Shown: positions 33,435-42,947, numbered from the stretch's first letter. The stretch is DNA of 51,797 nt from Rubrivivax sp. (GCA_022842595.1 JALHPF010000036.1:1-51797); one strand, 5' to 3'. The notes: generated by a model not told the origin, from the letters alone. Translations and numbers: made by a program.

Positions 33435-34034
33435 TCAGAAATGACTCAGGAAACGCGCAAACAGCGACCTGGGTGGGTACGGCGCGGTTCCTGGGTCATC
33501 GTTCTGCACGGTCAGGTTGGGATAGCCACCGACACGGATGAACTTGCTCGCCACGGTGGGCGGGTGCACATTGCGGTTGACGCACGAGATGGACCAATTG
33601 CTGCCGATGGTGGCCGAGATGGCAGCCGAGCGGATGACGCTGCGCTGCACCCAACCCGGCGCCAGCTTGAACTTGGCCGTCGTGCCGCCACCTCGATGGA
33701 CGTGGAAGAAGGCCAGCAGATTGAGCTGCGCGTTGTAGGCTTCGTGATATTCGCAGCCGCCGTAGTTGTCGCTGATGACGTAGGCGTCCTGCCCGCCCGT
33801 GCAGGGCACCACGCAGAAGTGGGCACAGCCCGCGGCCGCCTGCGGGATGTACCAGTAGTTCGAGCCCCCTGCCGCGTCCAGCACCAGCTTGTTTCCGACC
33901 CAGCGTGCAGCCCCGTTCTTCGCGCTGTGGCTGGCAGAACTGGTGGCCGACACGGGCGGGTGCGCCGTCAGTGCATCGGCAATGCCGGCTGGAACCGGGC
34001 CGCTGATGAGGTTGCCGATCACGGGCAAGGGCAT
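33435..34034 (-). CDS. Unknown protein with several Cys residues
   Basis: 199 residues from the ATG at 34034, with AAGGAA 7 bases upstream. The start MPLPVIGNLISGPVPAGIAD is not a signal peptide. The middle is rich in Cys, His and aromatic residues (GGSNYWYIPQAAAGCAHFCV, then CTGG, GGCEYHEAYN, LNLLAFFHVHRGGG), and a second part reads SNWSISCVNRNVHPPT. It looks like a compact beta-rich, possibly metal-binding or disulphide-stabilised domain. I recognise no family. It lies 55 bases downstream of the RND permease on the same strand, but its own ribosome-binding site and different character argue against a role in efflux. Confidence 0.65.
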   Translation of the reverse strand: MPLPVIGNLISGPVPAGIADALTAHPPVSATSSASHSAKNGAARWVGNKLVLDAAGGSNYWYIPQAAAGCAHFCVVPCTGGQDAYVISDNYGGCEYHEAYNAQLNLLAFFHVHRGGGTTAKFKLAPGWVQRSVIRSAAISATIGSNWSISCVNRNVHPPTVASKFIRVGGYPNLTVQNDDPGTAPYPPRSLFARFLSHF

Positions 34035-34089
34035 GGCGCATTCCTTCAGAAAAGTGAGTGGACTCGGACGAGCATCCGTCAGCCGGAGC

Positions 34090-37000
34090 TCAGTCCGCGC
34101 CGGCGTGCCCGGTGGACTCGGGCAGACCGGGTGTCAATATCGCGCCTGGGATCGACTGTCGTGCAAACCAGGTGTAGACCGTGGGCACGACGAAGATCGT
34201 GAGCAGGGTGCCCAGGCTCATGCCGCCGACGATCACCCAGCCGATCTGCTGTCGGCTCTCGGCACCGGCGCCGCTGGCCAGCGCCAGGGGCAAGGCGCCG
34301 AGCACCATCGCACCGGTCGTCATCAGGATCGGGCGCAGGCGCAGCGTGGCGGCTTCCTGCACCGCCAGCAGCACGGGCTGACCTTCCTGGCGCAGCTTGT
34401 TCGCGAACTCGACGATCAGGATGCCGTGCTTGGTGATCAGGCCCACCAGGGTGATCAGGCCGATCTGCGAGAACACGTTCAGCGTGCCGCCCGACAGTTT
34501 CAGCGCGAGCAGCGCACCCACCATCGACAGGGGCACCGACAGCAGGATGACAAAGGGGTCGATGAAGCTTTCGAACTGCGCCGACAACACCAGGAAGATG
34601 AACAGCAGTGCAAGCACAAAGACCACCCCCAGTGCCCCCGAACTGGCCTTGAACTCCCGGCTCACGCCGTTCAGTTCGGTGGCATATCCCTCGGGCAGCA
34701 CCCGTGCGGCGGTGTCGTCCATGAACTTCAGCGCCTCGCCCAGCGAATAGCCGGGCGCCAGGTTGGCGCTGAGCGTGACCGATCGCCGCTGGTTGAAGTG
34801 ATTCAGCTCGCGCGGGCTCACGGCCTCGCGGATCTTCACCAGCGAAGACAGCGGCACCATCGTGTCGTTGCGGCCGCGAACGAAGATCTTCTCGATGTCC
34901 TCGGGCGTCGCGCGGCCGGCGTTTTCGGTCTGCACGAGCACGTCGTACTGTTCGGCGTCGCGCTTGTAGCGGGTGACGACGCGGCCGCCTAGCATGGTCT
35001 CGATGGTGCGGGCGACAACATCGACCGCCACGCCGATGTCTGCTGCGCGTGCGCGATCGACGTCGATGAAGATCTCGGGCTTGTTCAGCTGCAGGTCGCT
35101 GTCGGGCTGCACGATGCCCGGGTTGCGCTGCATCTCGGCAATCATGGCCTGCGCGGCGCGAGCCATGTTGGCGTAGCTGTCGCCGCTGACGAGCACGAAT
35201 TCGATGGCCCGCGCCCGGCCGCCCTGCCCCAGGCTGGGCGGCGTGATCGGGAAGACGCTGACACCGGGCAGGGCCAGGAACTGCGGCAGCAGCTTCTGCG
35301 CGAGCTCCGGCGTCGTGATGGTGCGTTCGGTCCAGTCCACGGTACGCAGTACGCCGAACGCGCTGGACACCTGGCCGCCACCCATGAAGGTGAAGCGGCG
35401 GTCGAACTCCGGGTACTGCGAAGTGATGCGCTCGATCGCATCCAGATAGCGCGCGGTGTAGTCCAGGGTCGCGCCGTCGGGTGCACGTATCGGCAGGAAG
35501 ATGACGCCGCGATCTTCCATCGGTGACAGCTCGCTCTTGGCGGTGGTGAAAAGCGCGTAGCTGCCACCGGCCGATGCCAGCATCACCACCAGCACCACCC
35601 AGCGGTGGTGCAGCACCCAGCCGAGCGCGCGGCCGTAGCCGTTGCCGATGCCGACGAGCACACGTTCCATGCCGCGGTCGAAGCGCGTTGGTTTTTCGAT
35701 ATGGCGCAGCAGCTTGCTGCACATCATCGGCGTGAGCGTCAGCGCGACGAAGCCCGACACCAGCACCGCACCGGCGAGCGTCAACGCGAATTCGCCGAAC
35801 AGCCGCCCGGTGCGGCCGGGGGTGAAGGCCAGCGGTGCAAACACCGCAGCCAGCGTCAGAGTCATCGCCACGACGGCGAAGCTGATCTCGTGCGCGCCCT
35901 TGATGGCGGCCTGGAACGGCGTCAGCCCTTCCTCGATGTGGCGATAGATGTTTTCAAGTACGACGATGGCGTCGTCGACCACGAGACCGATGGCCAGCAC
36001 CAGCGCGAGCAGCGTCAGCGTGTTGATCGTGAAACCGGCCAGCGCGATCGCGGCGAAGGTACCGATGAGGCTGACGGGGATGGTGATCAGCGGAATGATC
36101 GACGCCCGCATCGTGCGCAGGAAGACGAATACCACCAGCGCCACCAGCACCACGGCTTCGGCGACCGTGGTGTAGACGGCCTTGATCGATCGGTCGATGA
36201 AGACCGAGTTGTCGTTGGCCTGGATGACGGTGACCGACGGCGGCAGATCACGCTGGATCTGCGGCATCAGCGCCTTCACCCCGGCTGCCACCTCCAGCGG
36301 GTTGGCCGTGGCGTTGCGGATCACACCGGTGCTGACCGAGGGCACGCCATTCAGCCGCACGCGGCTGCGTTCGCTGGCAGCGGCTTCCTGCACCCGCGCG
36401 ACGTCGCGCAGGCGCACCAGCGTGCCGCCGACGTTCTTCACGACGATGTCGTTGAACTGCGCCACGGTGTTCAGATCGGTGCGCGCGGTGACGCTGAATT
36501 CGCGCTGCTGGCTTTCGATCCGGCCGGCCGGCACTTCCAGGTTCTGGCGGCGGATGGCGTCCTCGACGTCCTGCACCGTCAGCCGGTAGGCGGCCAGGCG
36601 GTCGGGGTCGAGCCAGATGCGCATGGCGTAGCGGCGGTCGCCGCCCACCTGCACGTCGGCGACACCGGTGACGGTCTGCAGGCGCGGCTTGACGACCCGG
36701 TTGATCAGGTCGGTCAGCTCCAGCGGCCCCATCGTCTCGCTGGTGTAGGCCAGCCAGATGGTCGGCGTGGCGTCGGCCTCGACCTTGCTGATGACGGGCT
36801 CGTCGGCTTCGGTAGGCAGCCGCCCGCGCACGCGCGAGACGCGGTCACGCACTTCGGCGGCGGCGGTGTCGGGGTCCTTGCTGAGCCTGAAGCGCACCGT
36901 GATGTTGCTCTGCTCGGTGCGCGAGATGCTGGTGAGGATGTCGACGCCGTCGATGCCGGCAATGCTGTCCTCGAGCGGCTTGGTGACCTGGCTCTCGATG

Positions 37001-37173
37001 ACTTCGCTGGAAGCACCCTGCAGCCGCGTGCTCACGTTCACCAGCGGTTCGTCGATGCGCGGGTATTCGCGCAGCGTCAGCTGTTCGAAGGACACCAGCC
37101 CCACCAGTACCAGCAGCAAGGACATCACGCAGGCCAGCACCGGCCTGCGGATCGAAGTCTCGGACAGTTTCAT
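34090..37173 (-). CDS. RND-family efflux permease (AcrB-like)
   Basis: 1027 residues, the usual length for the hydrophobe/amphiphile efflux branch. It shows the 12 membrane segments and two large periplasmic loops of the family; the first helix (RRPVLACVMSLLLVLVGLVS) and the proton-relay helix with GLVVDDAIVVLENIYRH (adjacent Asp pair) are clear. It exports drugs or other hydrophobic compounds using the proton gradient. It follows its adaptor gene with a 9-base gap. An outer-membrane channel gene is not present, so the pump must borrow one from elsewhere. Substrate cannot be inferred. Confidence 0.95.
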   Translation of the reverse strand: MKLSETSIRRPVLACVMSLLLVLVGLVSFEQLTLREYPRIDEPLVNVSTRLQGASSEVIESQVTKPLEDSIAGIDGVDILTSISRTEQSNITVRFRLSKDPDTAAAEVRDRVSRVRGRLPTEADEPVISKVEADATPTIWLAYTSETMGPLELTDLINRVVKPRLQTVTGVADVQVGGDRRYAMRIWLDPDRLAAYRLTVQDVEDAIRRQNLEVPAGRIESQQREFSVTARTDLNTVAQFNDIVVKNVGGTLVRLRDVARVQEAAASERSRVRLNGVPSVSTGVIRNATANPLEVAAGVKALMPQIQRDLPPSVTVIQANDNSVFIDRSIKAVYTTVAEAVVLVALVVFVFLRTMRASIIPLITIPVSLIGTFAAIALAGFTINTLTLLALVLAIGLVVDDAIVVLENIYRHIEEGLTPFQAAIKGAHEISFAVVAMTLTLAAVFAPLAFTPGRTGRLFGEFALTLAGAVLVSGFVALTLTPMMCSKLLRHIEKPTRFDRGMERVLVGIGNGYGRALGWVLHHRWVVLVVMLASAGGSYALFTTAKSELSPMEDRGVIFLPIRAPDGATLDYTARYLDAIERITSQYPEFDRRFTFMGGGQVSSAFGVLRTVDWTERTITTPELAQKLLPQFLALPGVSVFPITPPSLGQGGRARAIEFVLVSGDSYANMARAAQAMIAEMQRNPGIVQPDSDLQLNKPEIFIDVDRARAADIGVAVDVVARTIETMLGGRVVTRYKRDAEQYDVLVQTENAGRATPEDIEKIFVRGRNDTMVPLSSLVKIREAVSPRELNHFNQRRSVTLSANLAPGYSLGEALKFMDDTAARVLPEGYATELNGVSREFKASSGALGVVFVLALLFIFLVLSAQFESFIDPFVILLSVPLSMVGALLALKLSGGTLNVFSQIGLITLVGLITKHGILIVEFANKLRQEGQPVLLAVQEAATLRLRPILMTTGAMVLGALPLALASGAGAESRQQIGWVIVGGMSLGTLLTIFVVPTVYTWFARQSIPGAILTPGLPESTGHAGAD

Positions 37174-37182
37174 GGTCTTGCC

Positions 37183-38403
37183 TCAGGGCTGCACGGCAGG
37201 CTTGCGCGGCACGCCGCTGGCGGCAGCACTGGCCGGTGCCCCGGGGCCGGCGGGCAGGCCGGCGCGGCTGAGATCGATCACCCGCAGCGGCACGGCGTCG
37301 GCGCGCAACAGCCGGGCATGGCCGGCCGTCACCACCTGGTCGCCAGCCTTCAGGCCTTCCAGGATCTCGACCTTGCCCGGCAGTCGCAGCCCGAGCTTGG
37401 CTTCGAGGCGCTGCGACACCTTCTGGCCGTTTTCGCCGTCGATCACCTTGAATATCAGTTGCCGAGCGCCCTGCGGCACCAAGGCTTCCTCGGGCACGAC
37501 GACGGCGCCTTCACGAACGGCGAAGACCACGCGTGGCCGCGCGAACATGCCCGGCTTGAGCAGCGCGCCGCGGTTGTCGACGGCGGCGCGCACACGCAGA
37601 GCGCGGCCATTGGGGTCGACCTGCGAATCGAGCGCTTCGATGCGGCCGGTGAAGAGCTCGCCCGGCAGGGCGTCCAGCGCCAGCTCGATCGCCTGGCCGG
37701 CGCGCACCCGGGCCACGAAGCGTTCGGGCAGCGTGAATTCCACATGCAGGGCCGACAGATCCTCGATGCCCACGAGATCGGCGCCGTCCTTGACATAGTC
37801 GCCCAGCTGCACGGAGCGGATGCCCACCGTGCCGTCGAACGGCGCCAACACCTTCATGCGCGCGACCTGGGCCTGGGCCAGGGCGACCTGGCTGTCGGCC
37901 ACCTGCAGGCTGGCTGAATTCTGATCGACCGCGCTCTGGCTGACGAAGTTCTGTGCCAGCAGTTCGCGGCTGCGCTGCAGGTTGGTGCGCGCGATGCTGG
38001 CCTGGGCCTGGGCCTGCTGCAGCTGGGCCTGCTGCAGCGTGTCGTCCAGCTGCACCAGCACCTGGCCGCGGCGCACTCGCTGGCCGTCGGCAAAACCCAG
38101 CCTGGCGACACGACCGCTGGCCTCGGGCCGCAGCATCACGCCCTGTCGTGACCTCAGCGAGCCCACGGCCTGGACATCATCGACGAGACGGATCGCCTCG
38201 GCACGGGCCACCTCGACGGCAGCCGGGCCTCCGGGGCCGGCCGGCCGGCCACCGGGCGCGGCCGTCTGCCCACCCGGGCCGGCTGCCGCCTGGGTGCTGA
38301 CCGGCTTCGACATCAGGCCCCGGTTCGGGTTCTGCCACCACCAGGCGGCCGCAGCGGCCACCGCGATGCCGATGACCGCGACGGCGGTGTAGGTCTTCTT
38401 CAA
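37183..38403 (-). CDS. RND efflux periplasmic adaptor (membrane fusion protein)
   Basis: 406 residues. An N-terminal membrane anchor (VAVIGIAVAAAAAWWW) is followed by a Gly/Pro/Ala-rich linker (residues ~35-60), the split lipoyl domain (RPEASGRVARLGFADGQRVR and PFDGTVGIRSVQLGDYVKDG), a coiled-coil hairpin (LQQAQLQQAQAQASIARTNL) and the beta-barrel domain. It bridges the permease and an outer-membrane channel. The start codon appears to be TTG at 38403; no ATG fits and no good ribosome-binding site is seen. The C-terminus is again Pro/Ala-rich. Confidence 0.93.
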   Translation of the reverse strand: MKKTYTAVAVIGIAVAAAAAWWWQNPNRGLMSKPVSTQAAAGPGGQTAAPGGRPAGPGGPAAVEVARAEAIRLVDDVQAVGSLRSRQGVMLRPEASGRVARLGFADGQRVRRGQVLVQLDDTLQQAQLQQAQAQASIARTNLQRSRELLAQNFVSQSAVDQNSASLQVADSQVALAQAQVARMKVLAPFDGTVGIRSVQLGDYVKDGADLVGIEDLSALHVEFTLPERFVARVRAGQAIELALDALPGELFTGRIEALDSQVDPNGRALRVRAAVDNRGALLKPGMFARPRVVFAVREGAVVVPEEALVPQGARQLIFKVIDGENGQKVSQRLEAKLGLRLPGKVEILEGLKAGDQVVTAGHARLLRADAVPLRVIDLSRAGLPAGPGAPASAAASGVPRKPAVQP

Positions 38404-38415
38404 GGCGACGCCCGC

Positions 38416-38443
38416 TCTATATCTGGAAAACCCAGGACTTTAA
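38416..38443 (-). promoter_or_regulatory. Candidate promoter of the RND efflux operon
   Basis: On the minus strand TTAAAG (38443-38438), a 16-base spacer and TATAGA (38421-38416). Transcription would begin around 38409, only some six bases before the TTG start, again giving an almost leaderless message. The -35 box is a poor match, so confidence is modest. Confidence 0.4.
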
Positions 38444-38489
38444 CGGTCCGCCAGCGGCCTTGCCGGCGCTCGGCGCCGCCGCGTGGCCT

Positions 38490-38927
38490 TCAGCGGGCGA
38501 CGCTGTCCACGCCGCGGTTGGCCAGGGCGTCGGCGCGTTCGTTTCCAGGGTCACCGGAATGGCCCTTGACCCACTTCCACGTCACGTCGTGGGCGGCGTT
38601 GAGCGTATCCAGCCGCTGCCACAGTTCCACGTTCTTCACCGGCTGCTTGTCGGCCGTGCGCCAGCCGCGCGCCTTCCAGCCGTGGATCCAGGTCGTGATG
38701 CCCTGGCGCACGTATTGGCTGTCTGTGAAGATGGTGACCACGCAGCGCTGCTTCAGCACACTCAGCGCCTCGATGACCGCGGTCAGCTCCATGCGGTTGT
38801 TGGTGGTCAGGTGCTCGCCACCGAACAGTTCCTTTTCGTGTTCGCCACTGCGAAGCCACACGCCCCAGCCACCCGGGCCGGGGTTGCCACGGCAGGCGCC
38901 ATCGGCATAGATCAACACTTCAGCCAT
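38490..38927 (-). CDS. rnhA: Ribonuclease HI
   Basis: 145 residues from the ATG at 38927, overlapping the stop of the methyltransferase gene (TGATG). The catalytic carboxylates are all present: D9 (YADGACRGNPGPGG), E47 (NNRMELTA), D69 (FTDSQYV) and D133 (NERADALA), with the helper H123 in KGHSGD. It degrades the RNA of RNA-DNA hybrids such as R-loops and primers. The pairing with the upstream methyltransferase and divergent gloB is common in betaproteobacteria. Confidence 0.96.
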   Translation of the reverse strand: MAEVLIYADGACRGNPGPGGWGVWLRSGEHEKELFGGEHLTTNNRMELTAVIEALSVLKQRCVVTIFTDSQYVRQGITTWIHGWKARGWRTADKQPVKNVELWQRLDTLNAAHDVTWKWVKGHSGDPGNERADALANRGVDSVAR

Positions 38928-39811
38928 CAAGTTTCCAGTTCGGCCAGGGCCGTTTCCGTTTCGTTGCGCGTCGAGGGCTGGCGCGCACTGCCGCGCTGCG
39001 CCACCACCGCAGCCTGGCGAGCCTGCCGCTTCTCCTGCTTGATCAGGCCCACCAACCGCATGCCGCGTACCCGCTTGACGGCCATCACGGTATAGACGGC
39101 ACCCAGCACCGGCCACCAGCGTTCACCCACCCGGTCCATCCAGCCGAAGCGGTCGAGCCAGGCCTGGCTGCTGAGCGGCGGGCGCCAACAGCCGAAGTGG
39201 CCACTCTCCACTTCGAAGCCGAGCAGACGCAGCCAGTCACGCAGCCGCCAGTAACCCAGGAAGTCGCCGGCGCGCGGCAGGAAGAGCCCCGTTGCTGCAT
39301 CGCCGCGCGCCAGGCCCACGCCGCGGCGGGCCCGGCCGGCGCGCTGGCGCAGGCCCCACAGGCTGGCCGGGTTGAAGCCGGCGATGACGATGCGGCCTTC
39401 GGGCACCAGCACGCGTTCGACCTCGCGCAATGTCAGGTGGGGATCGCGCGCCAGCTCCAGCGAATGAGGCAGCACGACCAGGTCGATGCTGGCATCGGGG
39501 AACGGCAAGGCGTCGTATTCGCAGTGCAGGTGGATCGGCTCCTGTACCGCCAGCGTGCTGATGTGGGTGTCGCGCTGCGGCTGCAGGGGCAGCGCTTCGG
39601 GCACGTGGAGCGAGTCGCTGGCCACCCAGCGGTGCGGCATGCGGTTGGCACGCAGGCCTTCGAGTTCGGGCAAACCCAGCTGCAGCGCATGAAAGCCGAA
39701 AGCGTCGGTGACGGCATGGTCCAGGCGGTCCTGTTCCCAGGCCAGCAGGTACAGGCCGGGCGGGGTCCGCAACCAGGACCCCAACTCTATAATCGACTCA
39801 TCGCGCGTCAT
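38927..39811 (-). CDS. SAM-dependent methyltransferase (Methyltransf_11 type)
   Basis: 294 residues from the ATG at 39811, with AGGG 7 bases upstream. The core has CEYDALPFPDASIDLVVLPH (the acidic loop and motif II) and REVERVLVPEGRIVIAGFNP (motif III), typical of class I methyltransferases; the substrate is unknown. The SAM-binding Gly-rich motif I is not obvious (only HALQLGLPELEG), which is usual for this subgroup. The C-terminus is basic. The start codon overlaps that of the divergent gloB by two bases. It is coupled to rnhA. Confidence 0.87.
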   Translation of the reverse strand: MTRDESIIELGSWLRTPPGLYLLAWEQDRLDHAVTDAFGFHALQLGLPELEGLRANRMPHRWVASDSLHVPEALPLQPQRDTHISTLAVQEPIHLHCEYDALPFPDASIDLVVLPHSLELARDPHLTLREVERVLVPEGRIVIAGFNPASLWGLRQRAGRARRGVGLARGDAATGLFLPRAGDFLGYWRLRDWLRLLGFEVESGHFGCWRPPLSSQAWLDRFGWMDRVGERWWPVLGAVYTVMAVKRVRGMRLVGLIKQEKRQARQAAVVAQRGSARQPSTRNETETALAELET

Positions 39812-40667
39812 GACTGAACCCTGCTCCCCTGCCCCGACCCCTGCTTCGAACACCGCATCGGTCCCGCGGCTTGTGCTGACGCCACTGCCCGCGTTCAGCG
39901 ACAACTACATCTGGATGCTGCACGACGGTCTCACCGCCTGGGTGGTGGACCCGGGCGACGCTGCCCCGGTGCTTGCGGCACTGCAGTCGCAGGGCCTGGC
40001 GCTCGGCGGCATTCTAGTGACGCACCATCATGCCGACCATGTCGGCGGCATCCAGGCCTTGCGCCATGTCCTTCGGGGCCCCGTCTTCGGCCCGGCGCGT
40101 GAACGCATTCCCGGGCCCTTCACCCCCTTGCATGATGGTGACGTCGTCGAGCTGCTGGGCCTGAGCTTCCGGGTCATCGACGTGCCGGGCCACACCGCCG
40201 GCCATATTGCCTACGCGCAGCAAGGCGTTGCACCTGATCCGCTGCTGTTCTGCGGGGACACCCTGTTCTCTGCAGGCTGCGGCCGGCTGTTCGAAGGCAC
40301 GCCCGCACAGATGTCGCACTCGCTGGCGCGGCTGGACGCGTTGCCGGCGGCCACACGTGTGTGCTGCACCCATGAGTACACCCTGTCCAACCTGAAATTC
40401 GCAGCCGCAGTGGAACCAGACAACATCGACGTGCTCAACCACACGCGCCACTGCCAGGCCCTGCGACAGAACGGTCAGCCCACGCTGCCCAGCTCGTTGG
40501 CCCTGGAACGGCGCATCAACCCCTTCCTGCGCTGCAGCGAAGCCACCGTCGTGGCCGCAGCACGCCGGCAAGGGGCCAATAACTACAGCGACAACGCCAG
40601 CGACAACGACAGCGGCGAGGCCGTGGCCGTTCTGGCTGCGCTGCGCGAATGGAAGAACCGGTTCTGA
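39810..40667 (+). CDS. gloB: Hydroxyacylglutathione hydrolase (glyoxalase II)
   Basis: Up to 285 residues. It hydrolyses S-lactoylglutathione to lactate, completing methylglyoxal detoxification. The metallo-beta-lactamase signature THHHADHVGG (71-80) and GHTAGHIAY, FCGDTLFSAGCGR and CCTHEYTLSN are present. The ATG at 39810 has no visible ribosome-binding site. The family usually begins close to PLPAFSDNYIWML, so a GTG near 39873 (VLTPLPAF) is a realistic alternative. The annotated ATG overlaps the divergent methyltransferase start. Its stop overlaps the start of mltD (TGATG). Confidence 0.94.
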   Translation: MTEPCSPAPTPASNTASVPRLVLTPLPAFSDNYIWMLHDGLTAWVVDPGDAAPVLAALQSQGLALGGILVTHHHADHVGGIQALRHVLRGPVFGPARERIPGPFTPLHDGDVVELLGLSFRVIDVPGHTAGHIAYAQQGVAPDPLLFCGDTLFSAGCGRLFEGTPAQMSHSLARLDALPAATRVCCTHEYTLSNLKFAAAVEPDNIDVLNHTRHCQALRQNGQPTLPSSLALERRINPFLRCSEATVVAAARRQGANNYSDNASDNDSGEAVAVLAALREWKNRF

Positions 40668-42292
40668 TGAGCATTCCCGACACACTCAAGCCCCGACTGG
40701 CCCGCGCCGCCGGCTTCTTGGCTGCCCTGGCCCTGGCAGGTTGCGCGAACCTGCAGCCACCGGCCCCCGCGATGCCCGCCCCTGCTGGCGCCGAGACCCC
40801 CGTGGCTGCCGCCGCGGCCGCCGCCCCGGCTGCAGCGACCAGTGCGCCAGCCGTCGATCTGGCTGCGGCCGCACCCGACGCTGTATCTGCGCCCGCGTCT
40901 GCAGCCAGCACGGCTGCGCTGGTACCGCTGTCGCCGCCAGAACCCCGCGGCCGACTGGACCCGGACTACGACGCCGCGCGCACCGACCTCTGGGCCCGCC
41001 TGCGCAGCGGCTACGCCCTGCCCGAACACGACGGCGAACTCGTGGCCAAGTGGGAAACCTGGTATGCCAGCCGGCCCGACTACGTGCAGCGCATGACCGA
41101 ACGCGGTGGGCGCTACCTGTTCCACATCCTCGCTGAAGTCGAACGCCGCGGCATGCCCAGCGAGCTGGCCTTGCTGCCCTTCATCGAAAGCGCGTTCAAT
41201 CCGCAAGCCATGTCGAGCGCACGCGCTTCAGGCATGTGGCAGTTCATGCCCGCCACCGGTCGCGACTTCGAACTTCGCCAGAACCTGTTTCGCGACGACC
41301 GGCGTGCCGTGCTGGCATCGACCACGGCGGCGCTGGACTACCTGCAGCGCCTGCATGGCCGCTTCGGCGACTGGCATCTGGCGCTGGCCGCCTACAACTG
41401 GGGGCAGGGCAACGTTCAGCGCGCCATCGACCGCAATCGGCGCGCCGGCCTGGGCACCGCCTACACCGACCTGCAGATGCCCGACGAGACGCGCAACTAC
41501 GTACCCAAGCTGCAGGCCGTGACGAACATCGTGGCCCGGCCCACCGCGTTTTCTCTGGTGCTGCCGCCGCTGGAGAACCACCCCCATTTCCTGAGCGTGC
41601 CGATCGAGCGCGACATCGACGTTGCGCTGGCCGCGCGCCTGGCGGGCCTGCCGCTGGAGGACTTCCAGCAGTTGAACCCGCAGATGAACAAGCCGGTGAT
41701 CCTGGCCGCCGGCACGCCGATGGTGCTGCTGCCCTACGACAACGCGAACACCTTCCTGCGCGGCCTGGCCCAGCACCGCGGGCCGCTGGCCAGCTGGACG
41801 GCCTGGGTGGCACAGCGCCACATCAAGCCGGCCGAGGCCGCCAAGATCGTGGGCATGCCAGAAGCGCACCTGCGCGAGATCAACCGCATTCCGCCGCGCA
41901 TGGTCATCAAGAAGGGCTCCACGCTGCTGGTGCCGCGTTCAGCCACGGCCGAGGCCGACGTGGCCGGACACATCGCCGACAGCGCCGCCATTGCCCTGGC
42001 CCCGGAAACGCGCCCGCTCCGGCGCGTGGCCTTCAAGGCCCGCAAGGGTGACGACGTGCAGCGGGTGGCCCAGCGCTTCAAGGTCAGCCCGGCACTCGTG
42101 GCGCAGTGGAACGGGGTCTCCAGGCAAGCGCGTTTCCAGCCCGGACAGACGCTGGTGGTGATGCTCGCACCCGCCCCGCAGCGCAGCAGCAAGGGCCGTG
42201 TCGCGGCAGGCTCACGCGCATCGAAAGCCAGCGCGGCGCCCACCCAGCGCGCGAAGCGCGCAGGGCCTGCGCGCCGCGCCACCCGCCGCTGA
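40667..42292 (+). CDS. mltD: Membrane-bound lytic murein transglycosylase D (lipoprotein)
   Basis: 541 residues. The signal peptide ends in a lipobox, LALAGC (C26), so it is an outer-membrane lipoprotein. A long Ala/Pro-rich linker (27-90) precedes the SLT domain, with the catalytic E174 in LPFIESAFNP and ASGMWQFMPATG. Two LysM-like repeats follow (about 385-430 and 455-505), and a strongly basic Arg/Lys/Ala tail ends the protein. It cuts glycan strands to give 1,6-anhydro-muropeptides. Coupling to gloB is a common betaproteobacterial arrangement. An ATG at 40649 is possible but less likely. Confidence 0.93.
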   Translation: MSIPDTLKPRLARAAGFLAALALAGCANLQPPAPAMPAPAGAETPVAAAAAAAPAAATSAPAVDLAAAAPDAVSAPASAASTAALVPLSPPEPRGRLDPDYDAARTDLWARLRSGYALPEHDGELVAKWETWYASRPDYVQRMTERGGRYLFHILAEVERRGMPSELALLPFIESAFNPQAMSSARASGMWQFMPATGRDFELRQNLFRDDRRAVLASTTAALDYLQRLHGRFGDWHLALAAYNWGQGNVQRAIDRNRRAGLGTAYTDLQMPDETRNYVPKLQAVTNIVARPTAFSLVLPPLENHPHFLSVPIERDIDVALAARLAGLPLEDFQQLNPQMNKPVILAAGTPMVLLPYDNANTFLRGLAQHRGPLASWTAWVAQRHIKPAEAAKIVGMPEAHLREINRIPPRMVIKKGSTLLVPRSATAEADVAGHIADSAAIALAPETRPLRRVAFKARKGDDVQRVAQRFKVSPALVAQWNGVSRQARFQPGQTLVVMLAPAPQRSSKGRVAAGSRASKASAAPTQRAKRAGPARRATRR

Positions 42293-42324
42293 AATTGGCG
42301 GCCGAGTCCGGGTCGAGCCCGTTT

Positions 42325-42825
42325 TCAGCCCAGGAAGTCGCGCTTGCCCAGCTCGACGCCAGCGTGGCGCAGCAAGGCATAGGCCGTGGTGGCGTGGAAA
42401 TACACGTTGGGCAGAACGTAGCCCAGCACGTAGGCCTGGCCGGCAAAACGCGTCTCGCCCTGGCGCATGGGCAACACGATCTCGCGTTCTTCGCTGCCGT
42501 CGATGAGCGACGCAGGCACCGACTGCACGTAGTCGATGGCCTTGTTCACCCGCGCGCGGAGATCGTCGAGCGTGGCTTCGGTGTCGTCCCACTTGGGCAC
42601 GTCGTGACCGGCCAGGCGGGCCACGCAGCCCTTGGCCATGTCGGTGGCGATCTGCACCTGCTTGGTCAGCGGCAGCATGTCGGGCGCCAGGCGCAGGGCC
42701 AGGTAGTTGCCACTGTCGAACTTGCGCGCGTCGGCGTGGGCCTGGGCCTTGTCGAACCAGGTCTGCATGGCCTTGAAGGTACGAACGAAGACAGGGACGG
42801 TGATGGCATGCATGGAAAGGCTCAT
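42325..42825 (-). CDS. DUF1993-family protein
   Basis: 166 residues from the ATG at 42825, with a strong GAGGAG upstream. It fits DUF1993 by length and by MSLSMHAITVPVFVRTFKAM, KFDSGNYLALRLAPDMLPLT and TRFAGQAYVLGYVLPNVYFH. These are helical, DinB-like bundles with conserved His and Asp; their function is unknown. It is convergent with mltD and divergent from the hydroxyacid dehydrogenase gene. Confidence 0.87.
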   Translation of the reverse strand: MSLSMHAITVPVFVRTFKAMQTWFDKAQAHADARKFDSGNYLALRLAPDMLPLTKQVQIATDMAKGCVARLAGHDVPKWDDTEATLDDLRARVNKAIDYVQSVPASLIDGSEEREIVLPMRQGETRFAGQAYVLGYVLPNVYFHATTAYALLRHAGVELGKRDFLG

Positions 42826-42947
42826 GGGTTCTCCTCGGATGGGGTTGTTCGGTTCAGGCAACAGGTGCAAGTGATGCTATCGCCAGGCAAGAAGCGGCGC
42901 CCGCGCGCGGCAGACGGGGCAAAATGACACGCAGCCAAGAAGCTGTC

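Noticed and set aside
35605..37917. Long rightward frame (about 770 codons) across the RND genes
   Set aside because: Antisense to the efflux permease and adaptor; composition is shadow-like.
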